A stretch of DNA of 64,000 nucleotides from Clostridiales bacterium COT073_COT-073 (GCA_003858485.1 RQYD01000002.1:1-64000); one strand, 5' to 3'; positions 32,777 through 44,300 are shown, counted from the stretch's first letter. Notes: generated by a model from the sequence alone, not told the origin. Translations and numbers: made by a program.

Positions 32777-34297
32777 TTAACAAAAGGAGTCCAGCCTTTC
32801 ATATATCTCCAAAAGAGCCAGATAACTTTCATCAAACAATTGTTTTACATTTTGGTATTTTTTATGATTTTCCCAATCAGGCATTGATATACTCTCAATT
32901 TTGATAAATCGATCAATTGCTTCAAAACTTTCTAATACACCAACGCCAACCCCTGCTGCAACTGCCGCTCCCATTGAGGTTGCTTCATCTACAAAATTCA
33001 ATTTTTTAGCCTCCACTCCATAAATATCCGCCAGCATTTGGCGAATCACCGCTCCCTTCGCCAATCCTCCAATAATATTTAATGATCTGATATTGATATC
33101 TTTTCTGAAAACGTCCAAAATAATACACAAATTCATCAAAATTCCTTCTACAGCGGCTCGGATCATGTCCGCTCTGGTATGCTCCATCTTTAGACCAATG
33201 AAAGCCCCTCTGGCTTTGGCATTCCATCTTGGACTTCTTTCTCCTAAAATATACGGCAGGTATATTAAGCCATTGGCTCCGATTGAGGAACTTTCTACTT
33301 CCTGATTCATTAATTCATAAGGACTGATAGCTTTTTCCTTTGCCATCACTTCCAAATCCTGGCACAAATTTTTTCTGATAAACTGATACGAATTCCCTGC
33401 TGCCTGCATAGTACCATTGGGGGAATACTTGCCTTGTACCAGATGTGCCCAATTATAGGTTCTCATTTGCGGATCAAATATCGGTGCATCACTGGTAAGC
33501 GCTACCCATGAGGAAGAACCTAAATAATTAAAAGCATCCCCATTTCTGACACTTCCTGCTCCAACTGCGGCACACACACCATCTCCACCACCCACTACAA
33601 TCGCTGTCCCGGCTGCTAATCCACATTCCTTTGCCACACTTTGGGTAATTTCACCAGCCACATGAGTAGATGGATAGATAGTTGCCATCTTTTCCAAAGG
33701 AATATCTGTAATTTCCAGTATTTTATCTGACCATTTTCCCTTTTCCAAATCCAAACAATTGGTTCCCGAAGCATCCGAATAATCCGTTAAGAATTCTCCG
33801 GTTAATCGATATATAATATAATCTTTCGGTTGCAGCATTTTATATGTCCTTTGATAAACAGAGTATTCATTGTCTCTGATCCACATCAACTTTTCAATGC
33901 TGTATGCTGAGCTGATCTTATGTCCTGTAATTCTATAAAATTCACTTTCCTCTATTTTATTTCGAATTTCCTGCTCCTGTTTTTGGCTTCTTTGATCTGC
34001 CCAAATAATTGCCGGTCTTAAAGGAATACCATTTTTATTCACAACTACACATCCCATCATTTGTCCACTGAAAGCCATTGCTGCAACTTCTTTTTTGTTA
34101 ATTCCTTCCAGTAAGAAATGATTGTTTTTACAAACCGCTTCCCACCAATTATTGGGATCTTGCTCTGCCCAAACACTGTTAAAAAAATGTGTATCATAAC
34201 CGTAAGTTACACTTTTTATTAAAGTTCCATCTATATCAAACAAAGTTGCTTTATCTCCCGTTGTTCCCAGATCATGGGCTATCAAATATCTCTTCAT
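32777..34297 (-). CDS. FGGY-family carbohydrate kinase (XylB-like)
   Basis: A 506-residue sugar kinase. The FGGY_N domain begins with LIAHDLGTTGDKATLFD (phosphate-1 loop) and contains AMAFSGQMMG and IIWADQRS. The FGGY_C domain has VVGGGDGVCAAVGAG, GLIYLPYILGERSPRW and LNIIGGLAKGAVIRQMLADI. It phosphorylates a ketose or polyol that enters through the adjacent importer. It resembles xylulokinases most, but the substrate cannot be settled by eye. GGGAG lies eight bases before the ATG. It is second in the operon, after the aldo/keto reductase. Confidence 0.85.
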   Translation of the reverse strand: MKRYLIAHDLGTTGDKATLFDIDGTLIKSVTYGYDTHFFNSVWAEQDPNNWWEAVCKNNHFLLEGINKKEVAAMAFSGQMMGCVVVNKNGIPLRPAIIWADQRSQKQEQEIRNKIEESEFYRITGHKISSAYSIEKLMWIRDNEYSVYQRTYKMLQPKDYIIYRLTGEFLTDYSDASGTNCLDLEKGKWSDKILEITDIPLEKMATIYPSTHVAGEITQSVAKECGLAAGTAIVVGGGDGVCAAVGAGSVRNGDAFNYLGSSSWVALTSDAPIFDPQMRTYNWAHLVQGKYSPNGTMQAAGNSYQFIRKNLCQDLEVMAKEKAISPYELMNQEVESSSIGANGLIYLPYILGERSPRWNAKARGAFIGLKMEHTRADMIRAAVEGILMNLCIILDVFRKDINIRSLNIIGGLAKGAVIRQMLADIYGVEAKKLNFVDEATSMGAAVAAGVGVGVLESFEAIDRFIKIESISMPDWENHKKYQNVKQLFDESYLALLEIYERLDSFC

Positions 34298-34333
34298 ATT
34301 CTCATCTCCCTTTTGGACTAATTAGTTTTATTT

Positions 34334-35317
34334 TTATATATTTTCAAAAGGCGAAATTATTTCCTCTATCTCCTTCTCCATCTCTCTGCTGATCTTCCAT
34401 TCCAGGCAATGAGTATTTTCACGTAGCTGTAGCACATCCGAAACTCCCCCAATAACACTGGTAACTTCATCTTTCTGTATCAGCCAGTTTAAAGCCAATT
34501 CACTTAATCTCTTCTGATAGTTTTCAGCCAGTTTCTCAAGCTGCCTTGCTGCATCACGATATAGAAAAAACTTCTCTCCAAAGAATTTTGGATTTGCATT
34601 GCGGATATCTTTCTCTGAAAAATCAATACCATTATTGAATTTTCCAGCTAATAAGCCTTGAAACATTGGACTATAGGGTAAGAAAACCTGTCCCAGCTTT
34701 TTTACATTTGGTAGTACTTCTTTTTCGGTTTTATAATCCAGTTTTATTCCATGATAAGAGGCCGTATTTCTTTCCAGCATATTATAAAGATTTTGCTGGC
34801 AATCTACACTGATATAAGTCATTATTTTCTCCATATCTGCCTGATTAAAATTGCTTAATCCCACATATCTGATCTTACCCGCTTTTTTGATCTCAGATAG
34901 TGTCTCTGCTATTTCTTCTATTTCTGTATGACCATCCGGCCAATGCATTTGATAAATGTCAATATAATCTGTTTGCAGCCGTTTCAGACTTTGATCAACC
35001 TCTTTTAGTAAATTCGATCGGGAAAGATCATTTGTAATATGATGCATATCATCCCATATCAATCCTGCTTTTGTTGCAATGAGCACCTGATGTCTCATTC
35101 CATTCTTTTTTAATGCCCTACCCAAAGTATTTTCTGCATGTCCCCAACCATAAACCGGAGCTACATCAAAAAAGTTAATGCCTAAAGCAATCGCTTCATT
35201 TACTATTTTTTCTGCTTTCTCATCATTTACACTATCCCAATCTCCGCCAAAATTCCAGCAGCCAACCCCCAGTGCCGATATTTCTTCCTCAACTCTTTTT
35301 ACTTTTTTATAAATCAT
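34334..35317 (-). CDS. Aldo/keto reductase, first gene of the sugar operon
   Basis: A 327-residue NADPH-type oxidoreductase with the catalytic Asp/Tyr in NFFDVAPVYGWGHAE, Lys in IATKAGLIW and His in QMHWPDG. It resembles the galactose/fucose-dehydrogenase-like branch of the family. It has no Fe-S domain, unlike the reductase at 8208. I start at the ATG at 35317 with AAGGAG five bases before it. A LacI-type operator (35332-35349) lies immediately upstream, marking this as the first regulated gene. It may reduce an aldehyde formed by the aldolase, or oxidise the incoming sugar; both are inferences. Confidence 0.83.
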   Translation of the reverse strand: MIYKKVKRVEEEISALGVGCWNFGGDWDSVNDEKAEKIVNEAIALGINFFDVAPVYGWGHAENTLGRALKKNGMRHQVLIATKAGLIWDDMHHITNDLSRSNLLKEVDQSLKRLQTDYIDIYQMHWPDGHTEIEEIAETLSEIKKAGKIRYVGLSNFNQADMEKIMTYISVDCQQNLYNMLERNTASYHGIKLDYKTEKEVLPNVKKLGQVFLPYSPMFQGLLAGKFNNGIDFSEKDIRNANPKFFGEKFFLYRDAARQLEKLAENYQKRLSELALNWLIQKDEVTSVIGGVSDVLQLRENTHCLEWKISREMEKEIEEIISPFENI

Positions 35318-35331
35318 TTTGTCTCCTTTAT

Positions 35332-35349
35332 TGTGGGAGCGTTCCCACA
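35332..35349. promoter_or_regulatory. LacI-type operator of the sugar operon
   Basis: An 18-bp palindrome with half-sites TGTGGGA and TCCCACA around a central GCGT. It has the same TGGGA-NCGN-TCCCA plan as the site in front of the lacI-family gene. Confidence 0.72.
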
Positions 35350-35407
35350 TTTTGCAAAAAAATCTATCACTAACTTTTTCACCAATAAAATAGTTTATAA
35401 CATCTTT

Positions 35408-36433
35408 CTATATAAGCTCACAAAATTCAGCACCTTTTAAAACAAGTTGATATGGCATAATGCAAGTTTGCTGTTGTATCTTGGGATCACTGATTCTGTT
35501 AATCAGCAGTCTCATTGTTTTTCTGCCCATTTCAACGGTATCTCTGGTAACATAACTATACTTATAATCAATGATATCCAGTACATCAACATGATCAATT
35601 CCTATCATTGCGATTTCTCTACCTAACTTCATATTTTTTTCACGAACTGCACGCAAAAAACCCAAAGTAGTCATATTATTACATGTTAAAAACGCCCTTG
35701 GTCTGTCTTTTTTCATAAAAATTTTTTTACTTATCTTATATGCAGTTTGAATAGTAAAATCACCATGAAAAATATCTTTTTTTAAAATTGGCATATTATA
35801 TTCTTTCATTGCTTTACAATAACCATCATATCTGTCTCTTGCAATTTTTAGCTCTAAATTACCTGTAATGATTCCGATTCTGTCATTCCCGGCCTCAATT
35901 AATTCCTTCGTTGCCCGATAACCGCTTCCTGAATTATCATACATTACTTTATCTAAACCGCTATTTTCGACATCTCTATCCAGTAGTACAACAGGCGCAT
36001 TTAACTTATCCAATAGTCTTCTCAAATTTTCTGTAACTTCTGATTTTTCTGCATAATCAATCGCCGGTGCTAAAACAATCCCTCTGACTCTTTGCCTTTT
36101 CATCATTTGCAAAGCTTTTTCTTCTTTAACAGCATCGTTATCGGTGTTGCAATAAATAATCGTCAAATCATTCTCATCAATAATCTCCGAAATTCCTTGC
36201 AACACCTCACTATAAAAGCTATTTCCAATTTCCGGTACAATTACTCCAATAGTATTGGTTTCTTTTTTTGATAAATTTCGGGCTGATTCTGAGGGTTGGT
36301 ATCCACTTTCCCTGATCACTGCGTTAATTCTTTTTCTCGTTTCTTCGTTAACGTATCCTCTGTTTGTTAAGACTCTGGAAACTGTCGACTTCGATACGCC
36401 TGCCAGAGTCGCAATATCATTTATTGTAATCAT
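35408..36433 (-). CDS. LacI-family repressor of the sugar operon
   Basis: A 341-residue regulator. Residues 2-22 form the LacI helix-turn-helix (INDIATLAGVSKSTVSRVL) followed by the hinge region, and residues 60-340 form a sugar-binding core like RbsB. GAGG is seven bases before the ATG. Its own promoter (36475-36503) carries a TGGGA/TCCCA palindrome just downstream of the -10, implying self-repression. A matching palindrome precedes the aldo/keto reductase gene 90 bp downstream of its stop. It therefore very likely controls the whole operon to 26777. The inducer is unknown. Confidence 0.88.
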   Translation of the reverse strand: MITINDIATLAGVSKSTVSRVLTNRGYVNEETRKRINAVIRESGYQPSESARNLSKKETNTIGVIVPEIGNSFYSEVLQGISEIIDENDLTIIYCNTDNDAVKEEKALQMMKRQRVRGIVLAPAIDYAEKSEVTENLRRLLDKLNAPVVLLDRDVENSGLDKVMYDNSGSGYRATKELIEAGNDRIGIITGNLELKIARDRYDGYCKAMKEYNMPILKKDIFHGDFTIQTAYKISKKIFMKKDRPRAFLTCNNMTTLGFLRAVREKNMKLGREIAMIGIDHVDVLDIIDYKYSYVTRDTVEMGRKTMRLLINRISDPKIQQQTCIMPYQLVLKGAEFCELI

Positions 36434-36447
36434 AATCCATCCTCATT

Positions 36448-36463
36448 ATGGGACCGTTCCCAT
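36448..36463. promoter_or_regulatory. LacI-type operator in front of the lacI-family gene
   Basis: ATGGGACCGTTCCCAT, a near-perfect palindrome placed a dozen bases after the -10. It shares its half-sites with 35332-35349. Confidence 0.75.
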
Positions 36464-36474
36464 CTTTTGATTTT

Positions 36475-36503
36475 ATATTACTCTTTTTTTACTTTTTTGT
36501 CAA
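36475..36503 (-). promoter_or_regulatory. Promoter of the lacI-family gene
   Basis: On the minus strand: TTGACA (36503-36498), a 17-bp spacer, TAATAT (36480-36475). Confidence 0.75.
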
Positions 36504-36542
36504 GCTATTTCTGATTTTTTTTAAACATACCGATAATAGACT

Positions 36543-36597
36543 GATAATATTTCATCGCACAATTTTACGTATTCGTAACGAAACTTGTGCTATTATC
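36543..36597. repeat. Nested imperfect hairpin upstream of the lacI promoter
   Basis: Three arm pairs nest: GATAATA/TATTATC, GCACAA/TTGTGC and TTACG/CGTAA. No T run follows on either side, so it does not look like a terminator. Confidence 0.5.
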
Positions 36598-36654
36598 ATC
36601 ATCAAAAATATAACCAAAAGCTTAATCTTCTTTACGGTTGTATAATTTTTGGTG

Positions 36655-36681
36655 TTAGTAATGGAATTGTTCCATTACTAA
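36655..36681. repeat. Perfect palindrome with 12-bp arms
   Basis: TTAGTAATGGAA and TTCCATTACTAA flank a central TTG. A T run follows on the plus side about 8 bases on. It could be an operator, a terminator for plus-strand read-through, or a transposon scar. Confidence 0.6.
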
Positions 36682-36751
36682 TGCCATTATTTTTTTCAAA
36701 AAAATAAAGACATAAGCAAGCTTCTTTACCAACACCATTTGACAAAGAACC

Positions 36752-36790
36752 AAAAAAGCCATTGTCAGCAGCTTTACTGCCGACAATGAC
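36752..36790 (-). terminator. rpoBC operon terminator
   Basis: On the minus strand the arm ending TCATTGTCGGCAG pairs with CTGCTGACAATGGC across a short loop, followed by TTTTTT. It lies 45 bases after the rpoC stop. Confidence 0.82.
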
Positions 36791-36834
36791 TTTCATTCTT
36801 ATACTGAAACAAATGTTTCCACTTCACTTAATGT

Positions 36835-39800
36835 TTACTCTGTTACTTCTTCCTCAACTGCCATGGTTTCATCCATATTGCTGATTTCGACATCACGGTA
36901 GATATTCATACCGGTTCCGGCCGGAATCAGTTTACCTAAGATGACATTTTCTTTGAGACCAATTAATGGATCAACTTTTCCGAAAATCGCTGCTTCTGTT
37001 AATACCTTAGTAGTTTCCTGGAAAGAAGCCGCCGATAAGAAAGATTTGGTGGCTAACGAAGCCTTGGTAATACCAAGCAGTACCTGGGTACCTGTGGCTT
37101 CTTCTAAACCTTGCTCCCTCATCTCCCGGTTGACATTCTCAAATTCCAAACGATCTGCCAGTACGCCCGGCAATAAATCGGTATCACCATTATCTTCAAT
37201 CTTAACCTTTTTCAGCATTTGCCGAACAATGACCTCGATATGCTTATCGTTGATTTCTACACCCTGCAAGCGGTAAACTCTTTGTACCTCCTGCAGCATA
37301 TAGTCCTCAACCGCTGCACTGTTTTTAATCTTCAGAATATCATGTGGATTTACGCTACCTTCTGTTAATTCATCACCGGCTTCGATCATTTGGCCATCCT
37401 CCACCTTAATCCGGGAACCGTAAGGGATCAGATATGCCTTGCTGCTGCCAGTTTCATCATTGGTAACAATCACTTCACGCTTTTTCTTGCTGTCACTGAC
37501 TGTAACCCGACCTGCAAATTCCGATAAAATTGCCAGTCCTTTTGGCTTTCGGGCTTCAAAGAGTTCTTCAACACGCGGCAAACCTTGGGTAATATCTTCT
37601 GCCGTTGCGATACCACCACTGTGGAAATTCCGCATGGTCAGCTGAGTACCCGGCTCACCGATAGATTGGGCAGCAATAATTCCAACCGCTTCACCAACCT
37701 GAACCGGACGACCGGTAGCCATATCGGCGCCATAACATTTTGCACAAACACCAACTTTTGAGCGGCAGGTAAGTGCTGTTCTGATTTTAACTTCTTCAAT
37801 GCCAGCCGCAATAATCTTGCGCGCCTGTCTGGGATTGATCATACTGTCAGCCGGTACTAATAACTTACCGGTTTGCGGATGTTTAATATCCTCAACTGCC
37901 CAGCGGCCGGTAATTCTTTCTTCTAAGGATTCAATTACTTCTTTGCTGTCCATAAAGGCTTTTACCTTTAAGCCGACTACTTCACCACTGCCTTCGCAGC
38001 AATCCAGTTCACGAATAATTAAATCCTGGGAAACGTCAACCAAACGTCTGGTCAGATAACCGGAGTCAGCTGTCCGGAGTGCGATATCAGCCAGACCTTT
38101 ACGGGCACCATGGGCTGAAATAAAGTATTCCAAAACATCCAGGCCTTCCCGGAAATTGGATTTGATCGGTAATTCAATGGTTCGTCCCTGGGTATCGGCC
38201 ATCAGTCCACGCATACCAACCAATTGTTTAATTTGGTTATTGGAACCACGGGCACCAGAATCAGCCATCATGAAGATATTATTATAACGGCCCAAATTTT
38301 TCAAAAGAGCTTCTGTAATCTGATCATCAGCATTCTTCCAGGTTTGAATTGTTTTCAGATATCTTTCATCCTCCGTCATCATACCGCGGCGGAACTGCTT
38401 GACAATCGTTTCAACCCGGCCTTCCGCCTGCTCTAAAATCTCTCCTTTATTCTCCGGAACTTCCATATCCGAAAGTGCAACGGTAATCGCTCCCCGAGTA
38501 GAATATTTAAAACCTAAGTGCTTAATGTTATCAAGCACTTCTGAAGTTTTGGTTGAGCCATGAATATCAATACAGCGATGCAAGATCTTCTGCAGCTGCT
38601 TTTTGCCAACCAGGAAATCAATTTCATATAAAAGTTCAGATTCGGGCGTTTCTCTTTCTACAAAACCTAAATCTTGCGGAATAATTTCATTGAAAATAAT
38701 CCTGCCTGGTGTTGTTTCAACAATGGTACTGACTTTTTCACCATCAATTTCCATTGTTCGCTGTACTTTAATCTTGGCATGTAATGAAATTACCTTATTA
38801 TCATAGGCAAGCAATGCTTCATTTTCATCAGAATAAACATTGCCTTCCCCTTTTTCTTCTTCTTTTTGCAGGGTCAAGTAGTAAATACCCAAAACAACGT
38901 CCTGAGAAGGCACACAAACCGGTCCGCCATCGGATGGTTTTAATAAGTTATTTGGCGATAACAAAAGGAAACGACATTCTGCCTGAGCTTCCTCAGATAA
39001 TGGCAAGTGCACCGCCATTTGGTCACCGTCAAAGTCAGCATTAAAAGCAGTACATACCAACGGATGCAGGCGAATCGCCTTACCTTCTACCAGTACCGGT
39101 TCAAATGCCTGAATACCAAGTCTGTGCAAAGTCGGAGCCCGGTTCAGCATGACCGGATGCTCACTGATTACCTCTTCTAACACATCAAATACATATGGAT
39201 CTAAACGATCGACCATTTTCTTGGCTGATTTGATATTATGCGCCATTTCATCTTCAACCAATCGCTTCATGATAAATGGCTTAAACAATTCAATTGCCAT
39301 TTTCTTAGGCAATCCACATTGATAAATTTTCAACTCCGGACCAACAACGATAACCGACCGGCCGGAATAGTCAACCCGCTTACCCAAAAGGTTTTGCCGG
39401 AAACGACCTTGTTTTCCTTTGAGCATATCGGATAAGGACTTTAATGGTCGATTGCCCGGTCCGGTGACCGGACGGCCACGACGACCGTTGTCAATTAAAG
39501 CATCGACTGCCTCCTGCAGCATTCGTTTCTCATTCCGGATAATAATTTCCGGTGCTTTGATTTCCATTAACCGGCTTAAACGATTATTCCGGTTGATTAC
39601 CCGACGATATAAATCATTTAAATCCGAAGTCGCAAAGCGTCCTCCATCCAGTTGAACCATTGGCCGCAAATCCGGCGGGATTACCGGAATATGAGTCAAA
39701 ATCATCCATTCCGGACGATTTTCCGAACTGCGGAAAGCTTCCACCACTTCTAATCTTTTAATAATTCTGGCTTTCTTTTGGCCCTTGGTATCTCTAAGCG

Positions 39801-40389
39801 CCTGCTTTAGTTCCTTGCTCTCTTTTTCCAAATCAATGGCAGCCAGAATTTCTTCAATTGCTTCTGCCCCAAGACCAACCCGGAATACATCACCATACTT
39901 ATCCAGTGCATCATGATAATCCTTATCTGATAAAACCTGCTTATAGCGTAAATCGGTTTCGCCCGGATCAAGCACAATATAAGACGCAAAATACAATACT
40001 TTTTCTAATTTTTTCGGAGATATATCCAAAATCAAGCCCATCCGACTGGGAATCCCTTTAAAATACCAGATATGAGAAACCGGCGCTGCCAGCTTAATAT
40101 GTCCCATTCTTTCCCGACGAACTTTAGCTTTGGTTACCTCCACCCCACATTTATCACAAATTACGCCTTTATGACGATTTTTCTTATACTTTCCACAATG
40201 ACATTCCCAGTCCTTACTTGGGCCAAAAATGCGCTCACAGAATAAACCATCGACTTCAGGCTTCAAGGTACGATAATTAATGGTTTCCGGTTTGGTTACT
40301 TCTCCTCTTGACCACTGGAGAATACGTTCCGGAGATGCCAGTCCAATCTTAATCGCATCAAAATTAACCGTTTGTTGTTCTTTCGGCAT
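36835..40389 (-). CDS. rpoC: RNA polymerase beta' subunit
   Basis: A 1184-residue catalytic subunit of RNA polymerase. The N-terminal zinc site is [20 protein letters not shown]-like (about residues 60-78). The catalytic magnesium loop is [13 protein letters not shown] (about residue 450). The trigger loop/bridge-helix part includes [22 protein letters not shown]-like text around 905. Length is normal for Clostridia. AAGGAG lies nine bases before the ATG and 23 bases separate it from rpoB. The usual downstream neighbours (rpsL, rpsG, fusA) are absent; a terminator and the LacI-type operon follow instead. Confidence 0.97.
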   Translation of the reverse strand: MPKEQQTVNFDAIKIGLASPERILQWSRGEVTKPETINYRTLKPEVDGLFCERIFGPSKDWECHCGKYKKNRHKGVICDKCGVEVTKAKVRRERMGHIKLAAPVSHIWYFKGIPSRMGLILDISPKKLEKVLYFASYIVLDPGETDLRYKQVLSDKDYHDALDKYGDVFRVGLGAEAIEEILAAIDLEKESKELKQALRDTKGQKKARIIKRLEVVEAFRSSENRPEWMILTHIPVIPPDLRPMVQLDGGRFATSDLNDLYRRVINRNNRLSRLMEIKAPEIIIRNEKRMLQEAVDALIDNGRRGRPVTGPGNRPLKSLSDMLKGKQGRFRQNLLGKRVDYSGRSVIVVGPELKIYQCGLPKKMAIELFKPFIMKRLVEDEMAHNIKSAKKMVDRLDPYVFDVLEEVISEHPVMLNRAPTLHRLGIQAFEPVLVEGKAIRLHPLVCTAFNADFDGDQMAVHLPLSEEAQAECRFLLLSPNNLLKPSDGGPVCVPSQDVVLGIYYLTLQKEEEKGEGNVYSDENEALLAYDNKVISLHAKIKVQRTMEIDGEKVSTIVETTPGRIIFNEIIPQDLGFVERETPESELLYEIDFLVGKKQLQKILHRCIDIHGSTKTSEVLDNIKHLGFKYSTRGAITVALSDMEVPENKGEILEQAEGRVETIVKQFRRGMMTEDERYLKTIQTWKNADDQITEALLKNLGRYNNIFMMADSGARGSNNQIKQLVGMRGLMADTQGRTIELPIKSNFREGLDVLEYFISAHGARKGLADIALRTADSGYLTRRLVDVSQDLIIRELDCCEGSGEVVGLKVKAFMDSKEVIESLEERITGRWAVEDIKHPQTGKLLVPADSMINPRQARKIIAAGIEEVKIRTALTCRSKVGVCAKCYGADMATGRPVQVGEAVGIIAAQSIGEPGTQLTMRNFHSGGIATAEDITQGLPRVEELFEARKPKGLAILSEFAGRVTVSDSKKKREVIVTNDETGSSKAYLIPYGSRIKVEDGQMIEAGDELTEGSVNPHDILKIKNSAAVEDYMLQEVQRVYRLQGVEINDKHIEVIVRQMLKKVKIEDNGDTDLLPGVLADRLEFENVNREMREQGLEEATGTQVLLGITKASLATKSFLSAASFQETTKVLTEAAIFGKVDPLIGLKENVILGKLIPAGTGMNIYRDVEISNMDETMAVEEEVTE

Positions 40390-40412
40390 AGTATCAGACT
40401 CCTTCCGCCGGC

Positions 40413-43400
40413 TTAATTATCAAAATCATCTTCATCGCCGATAATAAAGCTATCCTCAAGATTAATATCATCATAATCATCATCTAATGCTTCATTCGCA
40501 TCAATTTCGTCAATTTCGCTATAGTCAAAGCTGTCGCCTTCCCCATCAATCGGGTCTAAACGATAATCTCCCAGCTCAAAATCAACGCTGTCATCAAAAT
40601 CATCTTCTTTTAATTCAACTACTGTATCACCGGTCAGTACATTGACGTCCAGCGCCAGTGACTGCAGTTCTTTGAGCAATACCTTAAAGGATTCCGGAAT
40701 TCCCGGTTCAGGAATATTCTCACCCTTAATAATTGCTTCATATGTCTTCACCCGGCCAACCACATCATCTGACTTCATAGTCAAAATTTCCTGCAAGGTA
40801 TAAGCTGCACCATATGCTTCCAATGCCCAAACTTCCATTTCACCGAAACGTTGACCGCCAAACTGTGCTTTACCGCCCAGTGGCTGCTGAGTAACCAAGG
40901 AGTAAGGACCGGTGGAACGGGCATGGATCTTATCATCAACCAAGTGGTGAAGCTTCAGGTAATGCATATATCCAACAGTAACCTCAGCATCAAAGTATTC
41001 ACCAGTTCTGCCGTCTCTAAGCGGCAGTTTGCCTGAGCGCGGAATATGAACGCCTTTCCATTCTTCCCGATGGTCACGATTATCCGATAAATAAGTAAAT
41101 ACTTCTTCGTCCAGTACTTCTTTCCATTTATTTTCAAATTCTTCAAAATCTAAATTAACATAATCATTGGCCATATCCAGGGTATCCATGATATCCTCTT
41201 CATTAGCCCCATCAAAAACCGGAGTGGCAATTTTAAAGCCCAGAGCTTTTGCTGCCAGACCCAAGTGAACCTCAAGTACCTGACCGATATTCATACGTGA
41301 TGGCACACCCATCGGATTTAAAACAATATCCAGCGGACGGCCATTTGGTAAGAACGGCATATCTTCCTGCGGCAATACTCTGGAAACAACGCCTTTATTT
41401 CCGTGACGGCCCGCCATTTTATCACCAACCGAAATCTTACGCTTTTGAGCAATATATACCCGAACTGCCTGATTTACTCCGGGTGACAAATCATCTCCAT
41501 TTTCTCTGGTGAAAATATGAACATCAACAATGGTACCTTCTTGTCCATGCGGTACCTTCAAGGAAGTATCTCTGACTTCTCTGGCTTTTTCTCCAAATAT
41601 GGCACGTAGCAGTCTTTCTTCAGCGGTCAGCTCTGTTTCCCCTTTTGGTGTTACCTTACCGACCAGAATATCACCCGAACGAACTTCCGCACCAATCCGA
41701 ATAATTCCTCTTTCGTCCAAATCCTTGAGCGCTTCTTCACCAACTCCCGGAATATCACGGGTAATTTCTTCCGGCCCTAATTTGGTATCACGTGCTTCTG
41801 ACTCATGTTCTTCAATATGAATTGATGTATAGACATCATCCCGAACCAAATTTTCATTTAATAAAATCGCATCTTCATAGTTGTAGCCTTCCCATGACAT
41901 AAAACCAATCAGCGGATTCTTACCCAGCGCAATTTCTCCACCCTGGGTTGAAGAACCATCGGCAATTACTTCGCCCTTAACAACTGTTTCTCCCTTTTTA
42001 ACAATTGGTCTTTGATTCATACAAGTTCCTTGGTTGGAACGTACAAATTTCTGCAAACGATGAGATATTTTCTTGCCACCGGCAGTTTTAATCACAATTT
42101 CGGTGGCCGAAACTTTTTCAATGATTCCGTTTTCTTTAGCCAGCACCACGATTCCTGAATCAACGGCTGCTTTATGTTCAATTCCGGTTCCAACAATCGG
42201 TGAATCGGTTGACAAAAGCGGCACTGCCTGACGCTGCATGTTTGAACCCATCAGCGCCCGGTTAGCATCATCATTTTCCAGGAAAGGGATCATGGAAGTG
42301 GCCACCGAAAATACCTGCTTCGGCGAAACGTCCATCAAATCCACTTTGGTTGCATCCATCTCCGTGATTTGCTCTCCAAATCTTCCGGTTACAAATTTAT
42401 TTACAAATTCTCCATTTTCTTTTAATGGCTCATTAGCTTGGGCAATCCGGTATTTATCTTCTTCGTCAGCAGTAAAATACTCCACTCGTTCTGTTACCAC
42501 CGGCACGCCACTGCTCTTATCAATAATCCGGTATGGCGACTCAATAAAACCATACTCGTTAATCCGGGCATAAGTTGCCAACGAGTTGATCAAACCAATG
42601 TTTGGTCCTTCCGGTGTTTCAATCGGACACATCCGGCCATAGTGAGAATAGTGAACGTCACGCACTTCAAAGCCTGCTCTGTCCCGTGACAGACCGCCCG
42701 GACCAAGGGCTGACAAACGACGTTTATGAGTCAATTCACCCAAAGGATTGGTTTGATCCATAAATTGCGATAACTGCGAGCTGCCGAAAAATTCTTTAAT
42801 CGCTGCTGATACCGGACGAATATTAATTAACGACTGGGCTGATACCGTTTCCGCATCCTGAACTGTCATCCTTTCCCTGATCACTCTTTCCATCCGCGAC
42901 AAACCAATTCGGAATTGGTTTTGTAGAAGCTCACCCACTGCCCGGATACGACGATTACCAAGGTGGTCAATATCATCTTTATGACCAATATGATATTCTA
43001 AATGCATATTATAGTTGATTGATGCAAAAATATCCTCTTTGGTAATATGCTTAGGAATTAAATGTGCAATATTTTTCTTAATTTGCAGATTTAATTCTTC
43101 GCCTTCATATTCTTCCATTAAATCCATTAATGCCGGATAGTATACTCTTTCATATACCCCCAGTTCTTTGGCATTACAATCAACATATTTCGTAATATCA
43201 ACAAATAAGTTGCTCAAAACTTTAACTTTACGATTATCAGCTGTCACATAAACCGCGTGCACGGCTGCATCCTGTATCTCAATTGCCAGTTCACGGGTAA
43301 TTTCTGTTCCGGCCGCCGCCAGGACTTCACCGGTTTGCATATCAATAACATCTTCCGATAAAACAAAACCAACAATTCTGTTTTCAAACGCCAATTTTTT

Positions 43401-44237
43401 ATTAAATTTATAGCGACCAACTTTAGCCAAATCATAGCGTCTGGCATCAAAAAAGACAGCATTAAGCAGAGATTCCGCACTTTCTACCGTCGGCGGCTCT
43501 CCTGGTCTGATTCTTTTATATACTTCAATTAAGCCCTCTTCATAGGAACGAGAATTATCTTTTTCTAAACTTGCCAAAATTTTCGGTTCTTCTCCGAATA
43601 AATCAATTATTTCTGAGTCTTTGCCAATTCCCAAAGCCCGAATCAAGACAGTAATCGGAATTTTTCTGGTTCTGTCGACCCGAACATAAAATACATCATT
43701 AGAATCGGTTTCATATTCCAGCCAAGCTCCGCGGTTTGGAATAACCGTACAGGAATAAAGCTCCTTACCGATTTTATCATGCTTAATCGCGTAATAAATG
43801 CCAGGAGAGCGGACTAATTGTGAAACCACAACTCTTTCTGCGCCATTGATTACAAATGTACCTGTTTCGGTCATCAGCGGCAGTTCACCCATATAAATTT
43901 CATGCTCATTGATTTCATCTTTTTCTTTATTATGCAGTCTTGCTCTGACCTTTAACGGCGCGGCATAGGTAGCATCTCTTTCCTTGCACTCTTCCACCGT
44001 ATATTTCGGATCATCACTAAAACTGAAATCCAGAAATTCTAAGGATAAACTATTGGTATAATCTTCCACCGGAGAAATATCTTGAAACGCTTCTTTCAGT
44101 CCTTCATTTAAGAACCAGTTATAGGAATCTTTCTGCACTTCGATCAGATTGGGCATATCCAGAACTTCTTTTTGTCTGGAGTATGTCATCCTCAATCCTT
44201 CACCAATGCGCATCGGCTTAATTCTTCTTTTTTCCAT
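40413..44237 (-). CDS. rpoB: RNA polymerase beta subunit
   Basis: A 1274-residue subunit of RNA polymerase. The rifampicin-pocket region (about residues 485-525) reads [18 protein letters not shown] with the usual Asp, His and Ser, so no classical resistance change is visible. [13 protein letters not shown] and [15 protein letters not shown] are also plain. The C-terminus carries an acidic Asp/Glu-rich tail of about 60 residues. AAGGAG lies 12 bases before the ATG. Upstream is a strong promoter (44340-44368) and then an unrelated GGDEF gene; rplJ-rplL, which normally precede rpoB, are missing here. Confidence 0.97.
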   Translation of the reverse strand: MEKRRIKPMRIGEGLRMTYSRQKEVLDMPNLIEVQKDSYNWFLNEGLKEAFQDISPVEDYTNSLSLEFLDFSFSDDPKYTVEECKERDATYAAPLKVRARLHNKEKDEINEHEIYMGELPLMTETGTFVINGAERVVVSQLVRSPGIYYAIKHDKIGKELYSCTVIPNRGAWLEYETDSNDVFYVRVDRTRKIPITVLIRALGIGKDSEIIDLFGEEPKILASLEKDNSRSYEEGLIEVYKRIRPGEPPTVESAESLLNAVFFDARRYDLAKVGRYKFNKKLAFENRIVGFVLSEDVIDMQTGEVLAAAGTEITRELAIEIQDAAVHAVYVTADNRKVKVLSNLFVDITKYVDCNAKELGVYERVYYPALMDLMEEYEGEELNLQIKKNIAHLIPKHITKEDIFASINYNMHLEYHIGHKDDIDHLGNRRIRAVGELLQNQFRIGLSRMERVIRERMTVQDAETVSAQSLINIRPVSAAIKEFFGSSQLSQFMDQTNPLGELTHKRRLSALGPGGLSRDRAGFEVRDVHYSHYGRMCPIETPEGPNIGLINSLATYARINEYGFIESPYRIIDKSSGVPVVTERVEYFTADEEDKYRIAQANEPLKENGEFVNKFVTGRFGEQITEMDATKVDLMDVSPKQVFSVATSMIPFLENDDANRALMGSNMQRQAVPLLSTDSPIVGTGIEHKAAVDSGIVVLAKENGIIEKVSATEIVIKTAGGKKISHRLQKFVRSNQGTCMNQRPIVKKGETVVKGEVIADGSSTQGGEIALGKNPLIGFMSWEGYNYEDAILLNENLVRDDVYTSIHIEEHESEARDTKLGPEEITRDIPGVGEEALKDLDERGIIRIGAEVRSGDILVGKVTPKGETELTAEERLLRAIFGEKAREVRDTSLKVPHGQEGTIVDVHIFTRENGDDLSPGVNQAVRVYIAQKRKISVGDKMAGRHGNKGVVSRVLPQEDMPFLPNGRPLDIVLNPMGVPSRMNIGQVLEVHLGLAAKALGFKIATPVFDGANEEDIMDTLDMANDYVNLDFEEFENKWKEVLDEEVFTYLSDNRDHREEWKGVHIPRSGKLPLRDGRTGEYFDAEVTVGYMHYLKLHHLVDDKIHARSTGPYSLVTQQPLGGKAQFGGQRFGEMEVWALEAYGAAYTLQEILTMKSDDVVGRVKTYEAIIKGENIPEPGIPESFKVLLKELQSLALDVNVLTGDTVVELKEDDFDDSVDFELGDYRLDPIDGEGDSFDYSEIDEIDANEALDDDYDDINLEDSFIIGDEDDFDN

Positions 44238-44300
44238 TTTGTCGCTTCACTCCTTGGCATTTATTGACTTATTGTATTGCTTCTATTATTAATCACAGCA

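Larger units (their letters stand above)
36434..36834. other. Interval between rpoC and the lacI-family gene
   Basis: It contains the lacI operator and promoter (36448-36503), an imperfect nested hairpin (36543-36597), a perfect 12-bp-arm palindrome (36655-36681) and the rpoC terminator (36752-36790). No gene is apparent. Confidence 0.7.

Noticed and set aside
32044-34297. An Lsr-type autoinducer-2 pathway (LsrK kinase with LsrF aldolase)
   Set aside because: The aldolase has DeoC rather than LsrF motifs, the kinase looks XylB-like, and no LsrG or LsrR is present.
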